From Hydrogenophaga sp. (GTDB lineage Bacteria > Pseudomonadota > Gammaproteobacteria > Burkholderiales > Burkholderiaceae_C), in NCBI RefSeq assembly GCF_018780075.1, contig NZ_JADMKB010000017.1:1-33528 (forward strand): a DNA stretch of 33,528 nt, read 5' to 3'. Made by a program: the position numbers and the translations under genes. Shown here one piece after another: positions 1 to 8,186 of this stretch. How positions within the stretch are numbered: the stretch's first letter is position 1; every line of letters starts with the position of its first letter. The notes beneath the pieces were generated by a model. The model searched no databases, was not told where the DNA came from, and saw only the letters and a list, made by a program, of their open reading frames with translations.

Positions 1-68
1 GAGGCGGTCTTGGTTTCGCTGTCAATGCGCTTGACGATCACGCGATCGGCGAGAGGACGAAGGTTCAT
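1..68 (-). CDS. groES: Co-chaperonin GroES, N-terminal part only
   Basis: Only the first 22 codons lie in the window; the gene continues past the left edge. The reverse strand reads [20 protein letters not shown], the standard GroES N-terminus (first beta strands of the 10 kDa lid subunit). GroES caps the GroEL ring during ATP-driven folding in the cytoplasm. The ATG (66-68) has an AGGAG ribosome binding site a few bases upstream. About 115 bases of leader separate it from a CIRCE operator and promoter, which matches HrcA-controlled groESL operons. groEL is expected beyond the edge but is not visible. Confidence 0.95.
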   Translation of the reverse strand, partial: MNLRPLADRVIVKRIDSETKTA

Positions 69-163
69 TGCATCTCCTGAAATTGAACGAGGAAGGGGTT
101 GGGTCAGTCGGTTTCATCCCATCCGGAACGGGTGGGGCCGCTGATCGACTTGGCATCAAGGTG

Positions 164-190
164 TTAGCACTCGACGCCAGCGAGTGCTAA
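164..190 (-). promoter_or_regulatory. CIRCE operator (HrcA binding site) of groES
   Basis: A perfect inverted repeat TTAGCACTC-N9-GAGTGCTAA, identical to the CIRCE consensus. HrcA binds it and represses groESL until heat or misfolded protein inactivates the repressor. It lies just downstream of the -10 box at 190-195 on the minus strand, so it covers the expected transcription start. Confidence 0.97.
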
Positions 191-219
191 TGATAAGGGC
201 GGGTGGTGTCGTTTTCAAG
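190..219 (-). promoter_or_regulatory. groES promoter, sigma70-like with overlapping sigma32-like match
   Basis: On the minus strand a -35 box TTGAAA (213-218) and a -10 box TATCAT (190-195) are separated by exactly 17 bases. The same DNA starts with CTTGAAA and continues after about 13 bases with CCCTTATC, resembling a sigma32 promoter (CTTGAAA, CCCCATNT). The -10 box abuts the CIRCE element. Housekeeping use is well supported; sigma32 use is inference. Confidence 0.75.
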
Positions 220-448
220 ACGCCAGGGCTTCTTTTTCCCCTCGGGCACGCCGCTTGCGGGGCTCTGGCCGGTCTGGCCCGGGAAAACCCGGACGTTCGG
301 GCGCGGCGAATCGGTTTCAATCCCGGCGTCCCGCGCCCCATTCCATGACAAACAGGGTGGTAAAACCCGGGGGCGGTCACGGGGCCGGGCCAGCGGCCCG
401 GGCGCGGACCGGGACATCAGGGGGTCGTGATCGACATCAGTCTGTGAG
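219..448. other. GC-rich intergenic region before the CruF-MpaB gene
   Basis: No gene is convincing here. Short open frames on both strands are low-complexity Arg/Pro/Gly translations with no start signals. The only structure seen is a perfect 7-bp hairpin, CCGGGCC-AGC-GGCCCGG, at 385-401, in what would be the leader of the gene starting at 449. It has no T run. No convincing plus-strand promoter was found. Confidence 0.5.
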
Positions 449-2653
449 GTGCCTGTGGCCCTTGTGCGTTCGCGTTCGTTTGTTGTGTGGTCGGCGGGTC
501 TGTTGTCCGTCGCTTACCTGTTGGCCACCGCATGGCGAGACCCGCCGCTCACGCTGGCGCTGGCCGGGGCCTGCGTGGCCATGTTCTGGGCCTGCGCCTG
601 GTCGGCGCGGGCGCTGCTGGGCTTCAGATCGGCGAGTGCCCTGGCCGTGCTGGCGCTGGCGTTGGGCTGGTTTGCCGAGCAGATGGGCTCGTCGCGCGGC
701 TGGTTCTTCGGCCGCTACACCTACACCGATGTGCTGGGCATCCGCCTGGGCGACGTGCCCCTGGCGATCCCGCTGATGTGGTTCGCGCTGTGCCTGGTGG
801 GCTATGTCATCGCCTGCCTGATGCTGTGGCGCGCACCGGTGCATCCCGGCCCCAGTTTTCGCAGCGGCCTGCTCACCGCCTGGCTGGCGGCGATGGTGGT
901 CACCGCCTTCGACCTGGGCGCCGACCCATACTTCGTGTTCGTGCTCAAGGCCTGGATCATGCAGAAGACCGACGGCGGCTGGTTCGGCGAGACCCTGCAG
1001 GGCTTCGCGGGCTGGATGGTGGTCGGGCTGCTGATCATGGCGCTGTTCCAGGCGCTGGCCGGGCCACGGCGCGCGCCCACGCTGTCGCGCAAGGTGGCGC
1101 TCGCGGCGCTCGTGCCCATCGGCATCTACGCCAGCGGGCTGGTGTTCCAGGTGCTGCTGGGTCACCCGATCGAGATCCGTGCCATCGCCTTCTTCGCCAT
1201 GGGGCTGCCCACGCTGGTGGCGTTCGTGGCGTGGTGGCACTGGTCGCACCCCGAGCAGCACACGTCGCCAGGCCGGACCGCCGATGTGCCGCTGGCGCCC
1301 TGGACCCTGGAGGCCGATCCGCTGGCGGACCGCGCGGTGGCGTCACTGGTCGGTCCCTGGGTCGGCGACACGGGGGCCATGGGCCCGGGCGCGGCGCGCC
1401 TGGCTGCCGCCACCCGGCTCATGGCGGGCTGGCCCGCCAACGGGGGGCTCGGCGGATGGGACGGCGGCGACACCCCGGCGGACCCGGCGGTGGTGGCCAT
1501 CCTGCGCACCTACCTGAACGATGGCCGGCAACTGCCCGAGTGGGCGGACCGCGCCAAGGTGGAGCGGGCCGAGGCCATCTTCATGGCGCAAGGCCCGCTG
1601 TCGTGCACGCTGCTGTTCTGTTCCAGCCTGCCGGAGTGTTATGTGTTGCCCCACCTGGCCGAGGTGCTGCACATCGCGGGCCAGCTGGAGCAGCACACCG
1701 AGCACCGCATCCGCCAGACCGCGGCCATGGTGTTCCCGGTGATGATGAAAGGCGGCCTGATGGGCGTCGACGGCTCGGGCGTGGCCCAGGTGCTCAAGGT
1801 GCGCCTCATCCACGCCAGCATCCGCCACCTGATCCTGCATGGCGATCCGGAGCGGGTGCGGGGCCAGGTGGCGCCAAGTCCTGGCGAGGCGGCGCCCACC
1901 GGCATGCACGCCGCGCTCATGGCGCACGGCTGGGACGTGGACCGCCAGGGCCTGCCCTGCAACCAGATCGAACTGGCCTACACCCTGCTGACCTTCGGCT
2001 ACTGCTTCCTCAAGGGCATGCGCACCCTGGGCCTGGGGTTGTCGCGCGCGGACGAAGAGGCCTGCCTGCACGTGTGGAACGTGATGGGGCATGTGCTGGG
2101 CGTGCGCCGCGAGCTGATGGTCGACACCATGGACGAGGCCAACGCGCTGTTCGAGCGCATCCAGTCCAGCGCGGGTGAACCGATCGGGCCCATCGACCCG
2201 CGGCCCGCCCTCGGCCGGGCCTTGATGCAGACCATGGAGCGCACCATCGGCCTGCCGGTGCTTCGGGGTCTTCCGGTGCCGCTCACGCGCTGGCTGGTCG
2301 GCCCAGGCACCGCGCGGCTGATCGGCGTGGATGAAAAGGTGTCGTGGCCCACCCGGCTGGTGTTCACGCTGGGCCGACTGCTGATCGGGCTGATCGACGG
2401 GCTGGTGCGGCTGGTTCTTCCCAGGTTTTCGCTGTCCCGGCTGTTCACCCGGGTCGTGGGGTACCACTTCCTGACCCGCTTCCTGATGGACCAGACCCGG
2501 CCCCTGGCCTTGCCGGAGCGGGTGCTCAACCCGATGGCCGACACCATCGCGGCCTGGAGCAACGACCACTGCGCTCCTGGCTGGGTCAATGGCCTGGAGG
2601 ACCGCATGACCACCACCGGCACCTGGCAGCCCGCGCCCCAGCGCGGCGCTTGA
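449..2653 (+). CDS. Fusion of CruF-like carotenoid biosynthesis domain and MpaB/rubber-oxygenase-like (DUF2236) domain
   Basis: A 734-residue protein with two distinct halves. Residues about 10-265 form a multi-spanning membrane domain with CruF/DUF422 signatures: WFFGRYTYTDVLG, VPLAIPLMWF, a T-x-FDLGADP motif and a FAGWMVVGLL helix. CruF-type proteins hydrate carotenoid ends. Residues about 295-700 match the MpaB/latex-clearing-protein family (DUF2236): an R420-x3-T424 pair, then H455 in VRLIHASIRH 31 residues after the threonine. This spacing is close to R164, T168 and the heme ligand H198 of Streptomyces Lcp (numbers recalled). I infer a membrane-bound heme oxygenase acting on an isoprenoid or carotenoid; the substrate is unknown. 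The start is GTG at 449; in-frame GTGs at 455 and 464 are alternatives, since the GAGG before 449 is very close. No carotenoid genes are adjacent. Confidence 0.8.
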   Translation: MPVALVRSRSFVVWSAGLLSVAYLLATAWRDPPLTLALAGACVAMFWACAWSARALLGFRSASALAVLALALGWFAEQMGSSRGWFFGRYTYTDVLGIRLGDVPLAIPLMWFALCLVGYVIACLMLWRAPVHPGPSFRSGLLTAWLAAMVVTAFDLGADPYFVFVLKAWIMQKTDGGWFGETLQGFAGWMVVGLLIMALFQALAGPRRAPTLSRKVALAALVPIGIYASGLVFQVLLGHPIEIRAIAFFAMGLPTLVAFVAWWHWSHPEQHTSPGRTADVPLAPWTLEADPLADRAVASLVGPWVGDTGAMGPGAARLAAATRLMAGWPANGGLGGWDGGDTPADPAVVAILRTYLNDGRQLPEWADRAKVERAEAIFMAQGPLSCTLLFCSSLPECYVLPHLAEVLHIAGQLEQHTEHRIRQTAAMVFPVMMKGGLMGVDGSGVAQVLKVRLIHASIRHLILHGDPERVRGQVAPSPGEAAPTGMHAALMAHGWDVDRQGLPCNQIELAYTLLTFGYCFLKGMRTLGLGLSRADEEACLHVWNVMGHVLGVRRELMVDTMDEANALFERIQSSAGEPIGPIDPRPALGRALMQTMERTIGLPVLRGLPVPLTRWLVGPGTARLIGVDEKVSWPTRLVFTLGRLLIGLIDGLVRLVLPRFSLSRLFTRVVGYHFLTRFLMDQTRPLALPERVLNPMADTIAAWSNDHCAPGWVNGLEDRMTTTGTWQPAPQRGA

Positions 2654-2760
2654 GCCACAGAATGGTGCGCCTGGCCCACTTTCACGTGATATTCGTCATG
2701 GACAGCCGACCCACCCTTTACGATGCCGGGATGGTGTTTCTCCCTTCCCTCCCGGCCCAC

Positions 2761-4497
2761 ATGCAGCGCCGCGCTCCATCGCGCCGCCTCGGGGTCTGGC
2801 TGTGGGCCCTGGCGCTGTGCCTGTGTCTGTTCGGGGAGGGGGCTCCGGCGTGGGCGGCGGACGGCGAGGGCGACATCACCCTGTCCAGCCGCTACTGGAT
2901 CGATGCCTCGGGGGTCCAGAGTGTGGACGAGGTGGCGGCGCAGCCCGCAGGGACCCTGGTCGAGATGGACGGGTTTCGCTCCTTCAGCCTGGGCAGTTCG
3001 GCGCTCTGGATGCGCCTGGACCTCCCCCGGCTGGACCCGTCGCAGCGCTGGTTCCTGCTGCTCAGTGCCGCGGCTTTCACCAACGAGGTCGATCTGTACC
3101 AGCGAGGGGCGGACGGCGGCTGGATCAGGCAACGTGCCGGTGATCACCTGCCTGTGGCGCAGTGGGACCACCCGGACCAGACCCCGGTCTTCGCCATCGA
3201 CGCCAAGGTTCAGGGCCCGGTGTGGCTGAGGGTGATGAATTCGCCGACCCCGACCAGCCCGCGCCTGCAACTGCTGACGGAAAACAGCCTTCAGACCAAA
3301 CGCTACTGGACCTTCCTGATGGTCGGGGGTTACCTGGGGTTCGGGCTGCTGGTGCTGTTTCTGGGCTGGGTGCATGCACGGCTCTATGGCGACCGGGCGT
3401 TTGTTGCCTACTGCTTTTATGTGGCCTTCATGCTGGGGTTCCAGGCCGCGTTCACGGGCATTGGGGGTCTGTTTTTCTGGGACCAATCGGCACGCTGGAA
3501 CGACATGGCGCCAGCGGTGTTCATGCTGTGGCTCACGGCCTCGGGCATCTGGTTCGTGCGCGAGGTCTGCGCCGTCTCGCGCCACCACCGGGGTGTGGAC
3601 CGTTTCGTGATCGCCTGGTCGGTGTTCGGCCTGCTGTACCCGCTGCTGTACGTGAACCTGCAGACCCCGGCGGCCTTCGCGGTGCTCAACCTCTACGGAT
3701 TGCTGTCGGTGTTGCTCAGCGTGGCGCTGTGTCTGTGGACCTGGCGCCTGGGGGAGGCCTATTCGGGCTGGCTGGTGTTGGGTTTCCTGCCGGTTCACCT
3801 GGGGTATCCGTTTCCGGCCCTGCGCAGTGCGGGCGTGTTGCCCGACAGTTGGGCGATGCAGTACGCGGTGCTGATCGGTTCGGCGATCGAAATCCCGTTG
3901 CTGCTCTACATCCTGCACCGCCGGGCCAAGGACTTCAACGAGAACCGGGCCCGGCTGCGCGCGCTGGAGAGCACCGATCCGCTCACCGGCCTCACCATCC
4001 CGCTGGTCCTCACGCTGCGCCTGCGCGACGCCCTGCGGCGTTCGCGGCGCTACGGACACCGCTGCGGCATGGTGCTGGTCGAACTGGCCAACCACGCCGA
4101 GATCGTGGACCGCGAAGGCCGCGAAGCGGGCGACCGCGCGCTCGTGGTGGCCGCGTCGCGGCTGTCGGCCGTGGTGCGCGATGTGGACACCGTCTGCCGC
4201 GTTTCGGACACGCGCTTCGCCATGCTGATCGAGGGGCCCCAGCGACCCGAGCAGCTCAAGTTGCTGGCCCAGCACGTGGTGGCCAGGGGGCTGGAGCGGG
4301 TGCCGACCCTGCCGGTCGAGCTCACGCTGCGCTTTCGCCTGGTCTCTGCCACGCTGCCCGAATCGGGTGACAGCAGCGAAGCGGCGAACGACGACGAGCG
4401 CCTGATGGAGCGGCTGCACCGGGCGCTGGACCGGCTGGCCAGCGAGCCACGCAGGGTGGTGCTTCACCTGCCCGTGCGCATGCCCGCTGGGGCCTGA
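2761..4497 (+). CDS. 7TMR-DISM membrane receptor with degenerate GGDEF domain
   Basis: A 578-residue protein. From ATG 2761 it begins with a signal peptide (basic MQRRAPSRR, a hydrophobic stretch, then an AWA-AD cleavage-like site). Residues about 35-175 look like a 7TMR-DISMED2 periplasmic sensor domain. Residues about 185-385 hold some seven transmembrane helices. A GGDEF-like domain follows, starting with DPLTGL at 406-411. Where an active diguanylate cyclase has GGDEF, this protein has VSDTRF (481-486), so cyclic-di-GMP synthesis is not expected. It may sense a periplasmic ligand and signal through protein contact. In-frame ATGs at 2662, 2698 and 2731 are alternative starts, but none has a clearly better ribosome binding site. 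Open sequence further upstream lies inside the preceding gene and is not part of this protein. Confidence 0.82.
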   Translation: MQRRAPSRRLGVWLWALALCLCLFGEGAPAWAADGEGDITLSSRYWIDASGVQSVDEVAAQPAGTLVEMDGFRSFSLGSSALWMRLDLPRLDPSQRWFLLLSAAAFTNEVDLYQRGADGGWIRQRAGDHLPVAQWDHPDQTPVFAIDAKVQGPVWLRVMNSPTPTSPRLQLLTENSLQTKRYWTFLMVGGYLGFGLLVLFLGWVHARLYGDRAFVAYCFYVAFMLGFQAAFTGIGGLFFWDQSARWNDMAPAVFMLWLTASGIWFVREVCAVSRHHRGVDRFVIAWSVFGLLYPLLYVNLQTPAAFAVLNLYGLLSVLLSVALCLWTWRLGEAYSGWLVLGFLPVHLGYPFPALRSAGVLPDSWAMQYAVLIGSAIEIPLLLYILHRRAKDFNENRARLRALESTDPLTGLTIPLVLTLRLRDALRRSRRYGHRCGMVLVELANHAEIVDREGREAGDRALVVAASRLSAVVRDVDTVCRVSDTRFAMLIEGPQRPEQLKLLAQHVVARGLERVPTLPVELTLRFRLVSATLPESGDSSEAANDDERLMERLHRALDRLASEPRRVVLHLPVRMPAGA

Positions 4498-4532
4498 TCC
4501 CAGGTCCGCGCCGGTGCGTCAACAAGCGCGGC

Positions 4533-4570
4533 GGGGTTCATGCGCCGCCAATGGCGGTCGAACGAACCCC
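4533..4570. terminator. Two-level hairpin between convergent genes, possible bidirectional terminator
   Basis: Outer arms GGGGTTC (4533-4539) and GAACCCC (4564-4570) are perfect complements. They enclose an inner stem CCGCC-AAT-GGCGG (4545-4557). The element lies between the convergent ends of the 7TMR-DISM gene and the histidine kinase gene. There is no T run on either strand, so a terminator role is inferred from position and structure. Confidence 0.4.
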
Positions 4571-4595
4571 TGGGTCTGCCGACGGCGCCGGCGCC

Positions 4596-6671
4596 TCAGA
4601 TCGTCAGTTCTGCCATGGCCGACTTGGGAAAGTCGAGGTTGGGTTCCAGCACGTCAAATGGCAGGGTGAAATAGAAGGTGCAACCTTCGCCGGGCGCGGT
4701 CTCGGCCCAGATGCGGCCGCCGTGGCGTTCGATGATGCGTTGCGACAGGGCCAGGCCCGTGCCCGTGCCTTCGAAGTCCATGGAATGGTGCTGGCGCTGG
4801 AACATGACGAACAGGTTGTGCGCCTTTTCCAGGTCGAAACCCACCCCGTTGTCGTTCACGTAGAAGGTGCGTCCGCCCACGGGGTTGACCTTCCAGCCCA
4901 CCTGGATGCGGGCGTGCTCCCGGGTGCGGGTGTATTTGACCGAGTTGCCCAGCAGGTTGCCCAGCGCCTGGGCCAGCAGCATGGCGTCGCCACGCACCAC
5001 CGGCAGGTCGTCTTCGATCACCCACTCGATGGATCGGCCCAGGTTCTCCTGTTTCAGGTGGGCGATGACGCCGTCGAGCAGCGTCGCCAAGGGCACCGGC
5101 TGCGATTCGATGGCCACCCGTCCCAAGCGGGCGTATTCGAGCAGCCCCTCGATCATGTGGCTCATGCGTTTGCTGGCCTTGGCGATCGAGTTCAGGTACT
5201 GCAGGGCGAGCGTGTCCTTGGATTCGCCCATCTGCTCCTGGAGCAGGCTCACGAAGCTGCCAATGTGGCGCAGCGGCGCGCGCAGGTCGTGCGAGACCAT
5301 GTGCGAGAACACGTCGAGGTCCTTGTTCGCGGCCACCAGCTGCTGCGTGCGCTCGGCCACGCGCTTTTCCAGCTCGCGGTTGAGGTCGTTCATCACATCT
5401 TCCAGGCTCTTGGCCGCGGTCATGTCGCGGGTGATGCACGAGAGGCCCTGCAGGTCGCCCGCCTCGGTGCGCAACGCGGTCAGCACGGTGTGGGCCCAGA
5501 AGCGGGATCCGTCGTCTCGCAGGCGCCAGCCCCGGGTTTCCCACTGGCCGTGGGCCTTGGCCAGGCGCAACGCCTGGGCCGGATCGACCTCGTCCTCGCC
5601 GGCGTTGTCCACCGCGAGCAGCTGCAGAAAGGGCCGGCCCAGCATCTGCGAACGTGTGTGGCCGTGCAGGCGCTGTGCGCTCTCGGTCCACTCGGTCACC
5701 GCACCGTCTTCGTCGACGAAGTAGATGCAATGGTCCTGGATCGCGTCCACCATCAGGCGGTAGCGCTGTTCGCTCTGGAACAGCTCGGCGCTGCGTTCGC
5801 GCACCCGCTCTTCGAGGTCGCGGTTGGCTTCCAGCACGAACTCCTCGGTGCGCTTGCGCTCGCTGATGTCGTGCAGTTCGATGAAGATGCCTTCCACCAC
5901 GCCGTGCTGGAAATCGGGGATGTAGTGGATTTCGTAGAAGCTTCGTGAACCGTCTTCTTCCAGGCGCTCGGCTTCAAAGGTCTGGGACTGGCCACTCAGG
6001 GCGTCGGCCACGTGCGGCAGGATCTCGGGCAACTGGTCCTCGCTCACCACCTGGCTCAGGTGCGTGCCCACCATTTCGCTGGCGAGTTTGCCATAGCGGC
6101 TGGCGTGGGCCGTGTTGGCGAAGCGGCAGATCAGGTCCTTGTCGTAGTAGGCGAGGTGCGAGGGAATGCGGTCGGTGATGCTGCGCAGGAAGCTGTCGTG
6201 GGCGGCCACCCGTTGCTCCACGGCCTTGCGCTCGCTGATGTCCGCCACGGTGGTGTTGCTGTACAGGAACAGCCCTTGTTCGTCGGTCACGGCGGTGGAC
6301 GAGAACAGCGCGTGGAAGTGGCTGCCGTCGCGGCGGCGGACCTCGATCTCCATCGGATCGGTGTGCCCGGTCTCCGCGAGCGCCTGCATGCGGCTTTGCA
6401 GCACATGCCGCGCAGAGGGGTCGACCACGGCGAACACGTCCATTTTCCCGATCACCTCGTCACCGGGAAGGTCCAGCCAGTCCAGCAGTGTCTGGTTGAT
6501 GTTCACAACGCGCAGGTCGGCATCGAGGGACAGGTAGCCGCAAGGCGCCTGGTCGTAGAGCGATTGCGCACGAGCCAGCGCCCGCTCCAGCTCCCGGGTG
6601 CGCAAGGCCACGAGGCGCTCGAGTTCTGGGTTGGTGGTGTCGGTCTGTTCAGGGCAGACAGGGGTTTCCAT
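4596..6671 (-). CDS. Three-PAS sensor histidine kinase, orphan
   Basis: A 691-residue soluble kinase with no transmembrane segment seen. Three PAS domains lie at about 37-150, 155-275 and 300-415, each followed by a linker of the PAC type (such as VADISERK and ELHDISERK). A HisKA dimerisation domain has the H-box VSHDLRAPLRH with phospho-acceptor H461. A HATPase_c domain follows, with an N-box (ALGNLLGNSVKYT), a G1 box (DNGVGFDLEKA) and a GTGTGLAL loop. It probably autophosphorylates in response to redox, light or a small ligand; no cofactor residue can be assigned by eye. No response regulator gene is adjacent, so its partner is elsewhere. The ATG at 6669-6671 follows GGAG by nine bases, which is better than the longer open frame upstream. 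Confidence 0.9.
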   Translation of the reverse strand: METPVCPEQTDTTNPELERLVALRTRELERALARAQSLYDQAPCGYLSLDADLRVVNINQTLLDWLDLPGDEVIGKMDVFAVVDPSARHVLQSRMQALAETGHTDPMEIEVRRRDGSHFHALFSSTAVTDEQGLFLYSNTTVADISERKAVEQRVAAHDSFLRSITDRIPSHLAYYDKDLICRFANTAHASRYGKLASEMVGTHLSQVVSEDQLPEILPHVADALSGQSQTFEAERLEEDGSRSFYEIHYIPDFQHGVVEGIFIELHDISERKRTEEFVLEANRDLEERVRERSAELFQSEQRYRLMVDAIQDHCIYFVDEDGAVTEWTESAQRLHGHTRSQMLGRPFLQLLAVDNAGEDEVDPAQALRLAKAHGQWETRGWRLRDDGSRFWAHTVLTALRTEAGDLQGLSCITRDMTAAKSLEDVMNDLNRELEKRVAERTQQLVAANKDLDVFSHMVSHDLRAPLRHIGSFVSLLQEQMGESKDTLALQYLNSIAKASKRMSHMIEGLLEYARLGRVAIESQPVPLATLLDGVIAHLKQENLGRSIEWVIEDDLPVVRGDAMLLAQALGNLLGNSVKYTRTREHARIQVGWKVNPVGGRTFYVNDNGVGFDLEKAHNLFVMFQRQHHSMDFEGTGTGLALSQRIIERHGGRIWAETAPGEGCTFYFTLPFDVLEPNLDFPKSAMAELTI

Positions 6672-6722
6672 GGTTCTTGGCTCCAGGTCATTGCGTGGCA
6701 CAGACCACCGGGTCTGTACTGG

Positions 6723-6751
6723 ATTATCGGACGCTGCCCGGAAAAATTCAG
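6723..6751 (-). promoter_or_regulatory. Candidate promoter of the PAS histidine kinase
   Basis: On the minus strand a -10 box GATAAT (6723-6728) and a weak -35 CTGAAT (6746-6751) are 17 bases apart. The promoter lies between the metK terminator and the kinase start, giving a leader of about 45 bases. A small hairpin GCCCC-N6-GGGGC (6751-6766) sits at its upstream edge. Confidence 0.45.
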
Positions 6752-6784
6752 CCCCCTCTGAGGGGCAACCCGCCAAGCCGGGCC

Positions 6785-6816
6785 AAAAAAAAGCCTCGCC
6801 GAACCAGCGAGGCTTT
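6785..6816 (-). terminator. Rho-independent terminator of metK
   Basis: On the minus strand a perfect 10-bp stem, AAAGCCTCGC and GCGAGGCTTT with a 7-base loop, runs directly into eight T residues. It begins about 20 bases after the metK stop codon. Confidence 0.92.
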
Positions 6817-6836
6817 CAGAGTTTGCAAGTGCTTGC

Positions 6837-8018
6837 TTACAGGCCGGCGGCGGCACGCAGGGCCTGCGCTTTGTCGGTGCGTTCCCAGGTGAACTCGGGC
6901 TCCTCGCGGCCGAAGTGGCCGTAGGCAGCGGTCTTCTCGTAGATCGGGCGCAGCAGGTCGAGCATCTGGATGATGCCCTTGGGGCGCAGGTCGAAGACCT
7001 CGGCCACGATGGCCGACAGCTTCTCGTCGCTGATCACGCCCGTGCCTTCGGTGTAGACCGTGATGTTCATCGGTTTGGCCACGCCAATGGCGTAGGCCAC
7101 CTGCACCTGGCACTGCTTGGCCAGGCCGGCAGCGACCACGTTCTTGGCAACGTAACGCGCCGCATAGGCGGCCGAGCGGTCGACCTTGGACGGGTCCTTG
7201 CCGGAGAACGCGCCGCCGCCGTGCGGGCAGGCGCCGCCGTAGGTGTCCACGATGATCTTGCGGCCGGTCAGGCCGCAGTCGCCCTGCGGGCCACCGACGA
7301 CGAAGCGGCCGGTCGGGTTGATCAGGTACTTGGTGTCAGCGGTCAGGAATTCCTTGGGCAGCACCGGCTTGATGATCTCTTCGCGCACGGCCTCGTAGAA
7401 GGCGTCGGTCATCTTGTGACCCAGGCTGTACTCGGGCGCATGCTGGCTGGACAGCACCACGGTGTCGATGCTGTGTGGCTTGCCGTCCACATAGCGCATC
7501 GTGACCTGGCTCTTGGCGTCGGGGCGCAGGAAGGGCAGGCGGCCGTCCTTGCGCAGCTGGGCCTGGCGCTCGACCAGGCGGTGCGCGTAGTAGATCGGCG
7601 CGGGCATCAGCTCGGGCGTCTCGTCGCAGGCGTAGCCGAACATCAGGCCCTGGTCGCCGGCGCCGGTGTTCAGGTGGTCGTCGGAGGCATGGTCCACGCC
7701 CTGGGCGATGTCGTTGGACTGCTTGTCGTAGCAGACCATCACGGCGCAGCCCTTGTAGTCGATGCCGTATTCGGTGTTGTCGTAGCCGATGCGCTTGATG
7801 GTGTCGCGCGCCACCTGGATGTAATCGACGTGCGCGTTGGTCGTGATTTCACCGGCCAGGACCACCAGCCCGGTGTTGCACAGGGTCTCGGCGGCCACGC
7901 GGCTGCGCGGGTCCTGCTTGAAGATCGCGTCGAGGATCGCGTCCGAAATCTGGTCGGCGACCTTGTCGGGGTGGCCTTCGGAGACGGATTCGGAGGTGAA
8001 GAGGAAATCGTTCGCCAT
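6837..8018 (-). CDS. metK: S-adenosylmethionine synthase
   Basis: A 393-residue protein of normal family length. MetK makes S-adenosylmethionine from methionine and ATP in the cytoplasm, releasing phosphate and pyrophosphate. Family motifs are plain: [13 protein letters not shown] near the N-terminus, [12 protein letters not shown], and the glycine-rich [16 protein letters not shown] loop. The ATG (8016-8018) has CTGGAG about eight bases upstream. The gene stands alone between a terminator and a divergent promoter region, and its roughly 100-base leader can form hairpins. SAM supply links it to methylation and polyamine pathways, none of which is encoded nearby. Confidence 0.98.
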   Translation of the reverse strand: MANDFLFTSESVSEGHPDKVADQISDAILDAIFKQDPRSRVAAETLCNTGLVVLAGEITTNAHVDYIQVARDTIKRIGYDNTEYGIDYKGCAVMVCYDKQSNDIAQGVDHASDDHLNTGAGDQGLMFGYACDETPELMPAPIYYAHRLVERQAQLRKDGRLPFLRPDAKSQVTMRYVDGKPHSIDTVVLSSQHAPEYSLGHKMTDAFYEAVREEIIKPVLPKEFLTADTKYLINPTGRFVVGGPQGDCGLTGRKIIVDTYGGACPHGGGAFSGKDPSKVDRSAAYAARYVAKNVVAAGLAKQCQVQVAYAIGVAKPMNITVYTEGTGVISDEKLSAIVAEVFDLRPKGIIQMLDLLRPIYEKTAAYGHFGREEPEFTWERTDKAQALRAAAGL

Positions 8019-8037
8019 ATAAACTCCAGAGTTGATG

Positions 8038-8095
8038 AACCGGCGTTGCCGGTTTTCTGGTTCGGCGAACGCTTTAGCGGAATTTGTGAATCGCC
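8038..8095 (-). promoter_or_regulatory. Structured metK 5' leader, possible regulatory RNA
   Basis: Between the predicted metK transcription start and the ribosome binding site there is a perfect 7-bp hairpin, AACCGGC-GTT-GCCGGTT (8038-8054). A second fold pairs GGCGA (8064-8068) with TCGCC (8091-8095) and encloses CGCT-TT-AGCG (8070-8079). I do not recognise a known SAM or SAH riboswitch core. The function is unknown. Confidence 0.35.
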
Positions 8096-8105
8096 CCGCA
8101 ATTAG

Positions 8106-8157
8106 TTCAATAACTCGGCGATGGGCGCTATTTTAAGGTACCTGGGCGCGATGTCGG
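8106..8157. promoter_or_regulatory. Overlapping divergent promoters for metK and the first acyltransferase
   Basis: Minus strand: -35 CCGACA (8152-8157), 16-base spacer, -10 TAAAAT (8130-8135), directed at metK. Plus strand: -35 TTCAAT (8106-8111), 17-base spacer, -10 TATTTT (8129-8134), directed at the acyltransferase at 8187. The -10 boxes share the same AT-rich bases, so the two directions may compete. The plus-strand -35 is weak. Confidence 0.45.
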
Positions 8158-8186
8158 TGACGGCCATCGCGTCATAAGAGTGTTTT

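Noticed and set aside
1999..4467. A very long open frame on the minus strand opposite the CruF-MpaB and 7TMR-DISM genes
   Set aside because: Its translation is Gln/His/Arg-rich with no recognisable domain, as expected opposite high-GC genes. Both plus-strand genes have clear family motifs.
4584..4595. Palindrome GGCGCCGGCGCC just before the histidine kinase stop
   Set aside because: A likely chance product of GC-rich sequence, with no T run and no sign of function.
6915..8105. A 396-codon open frame on the plus strand opposite metK
   Set aside because: It is Val/Gly/Asp/His-rich, with no start signals or domain, and is the shadow of the metK codons.
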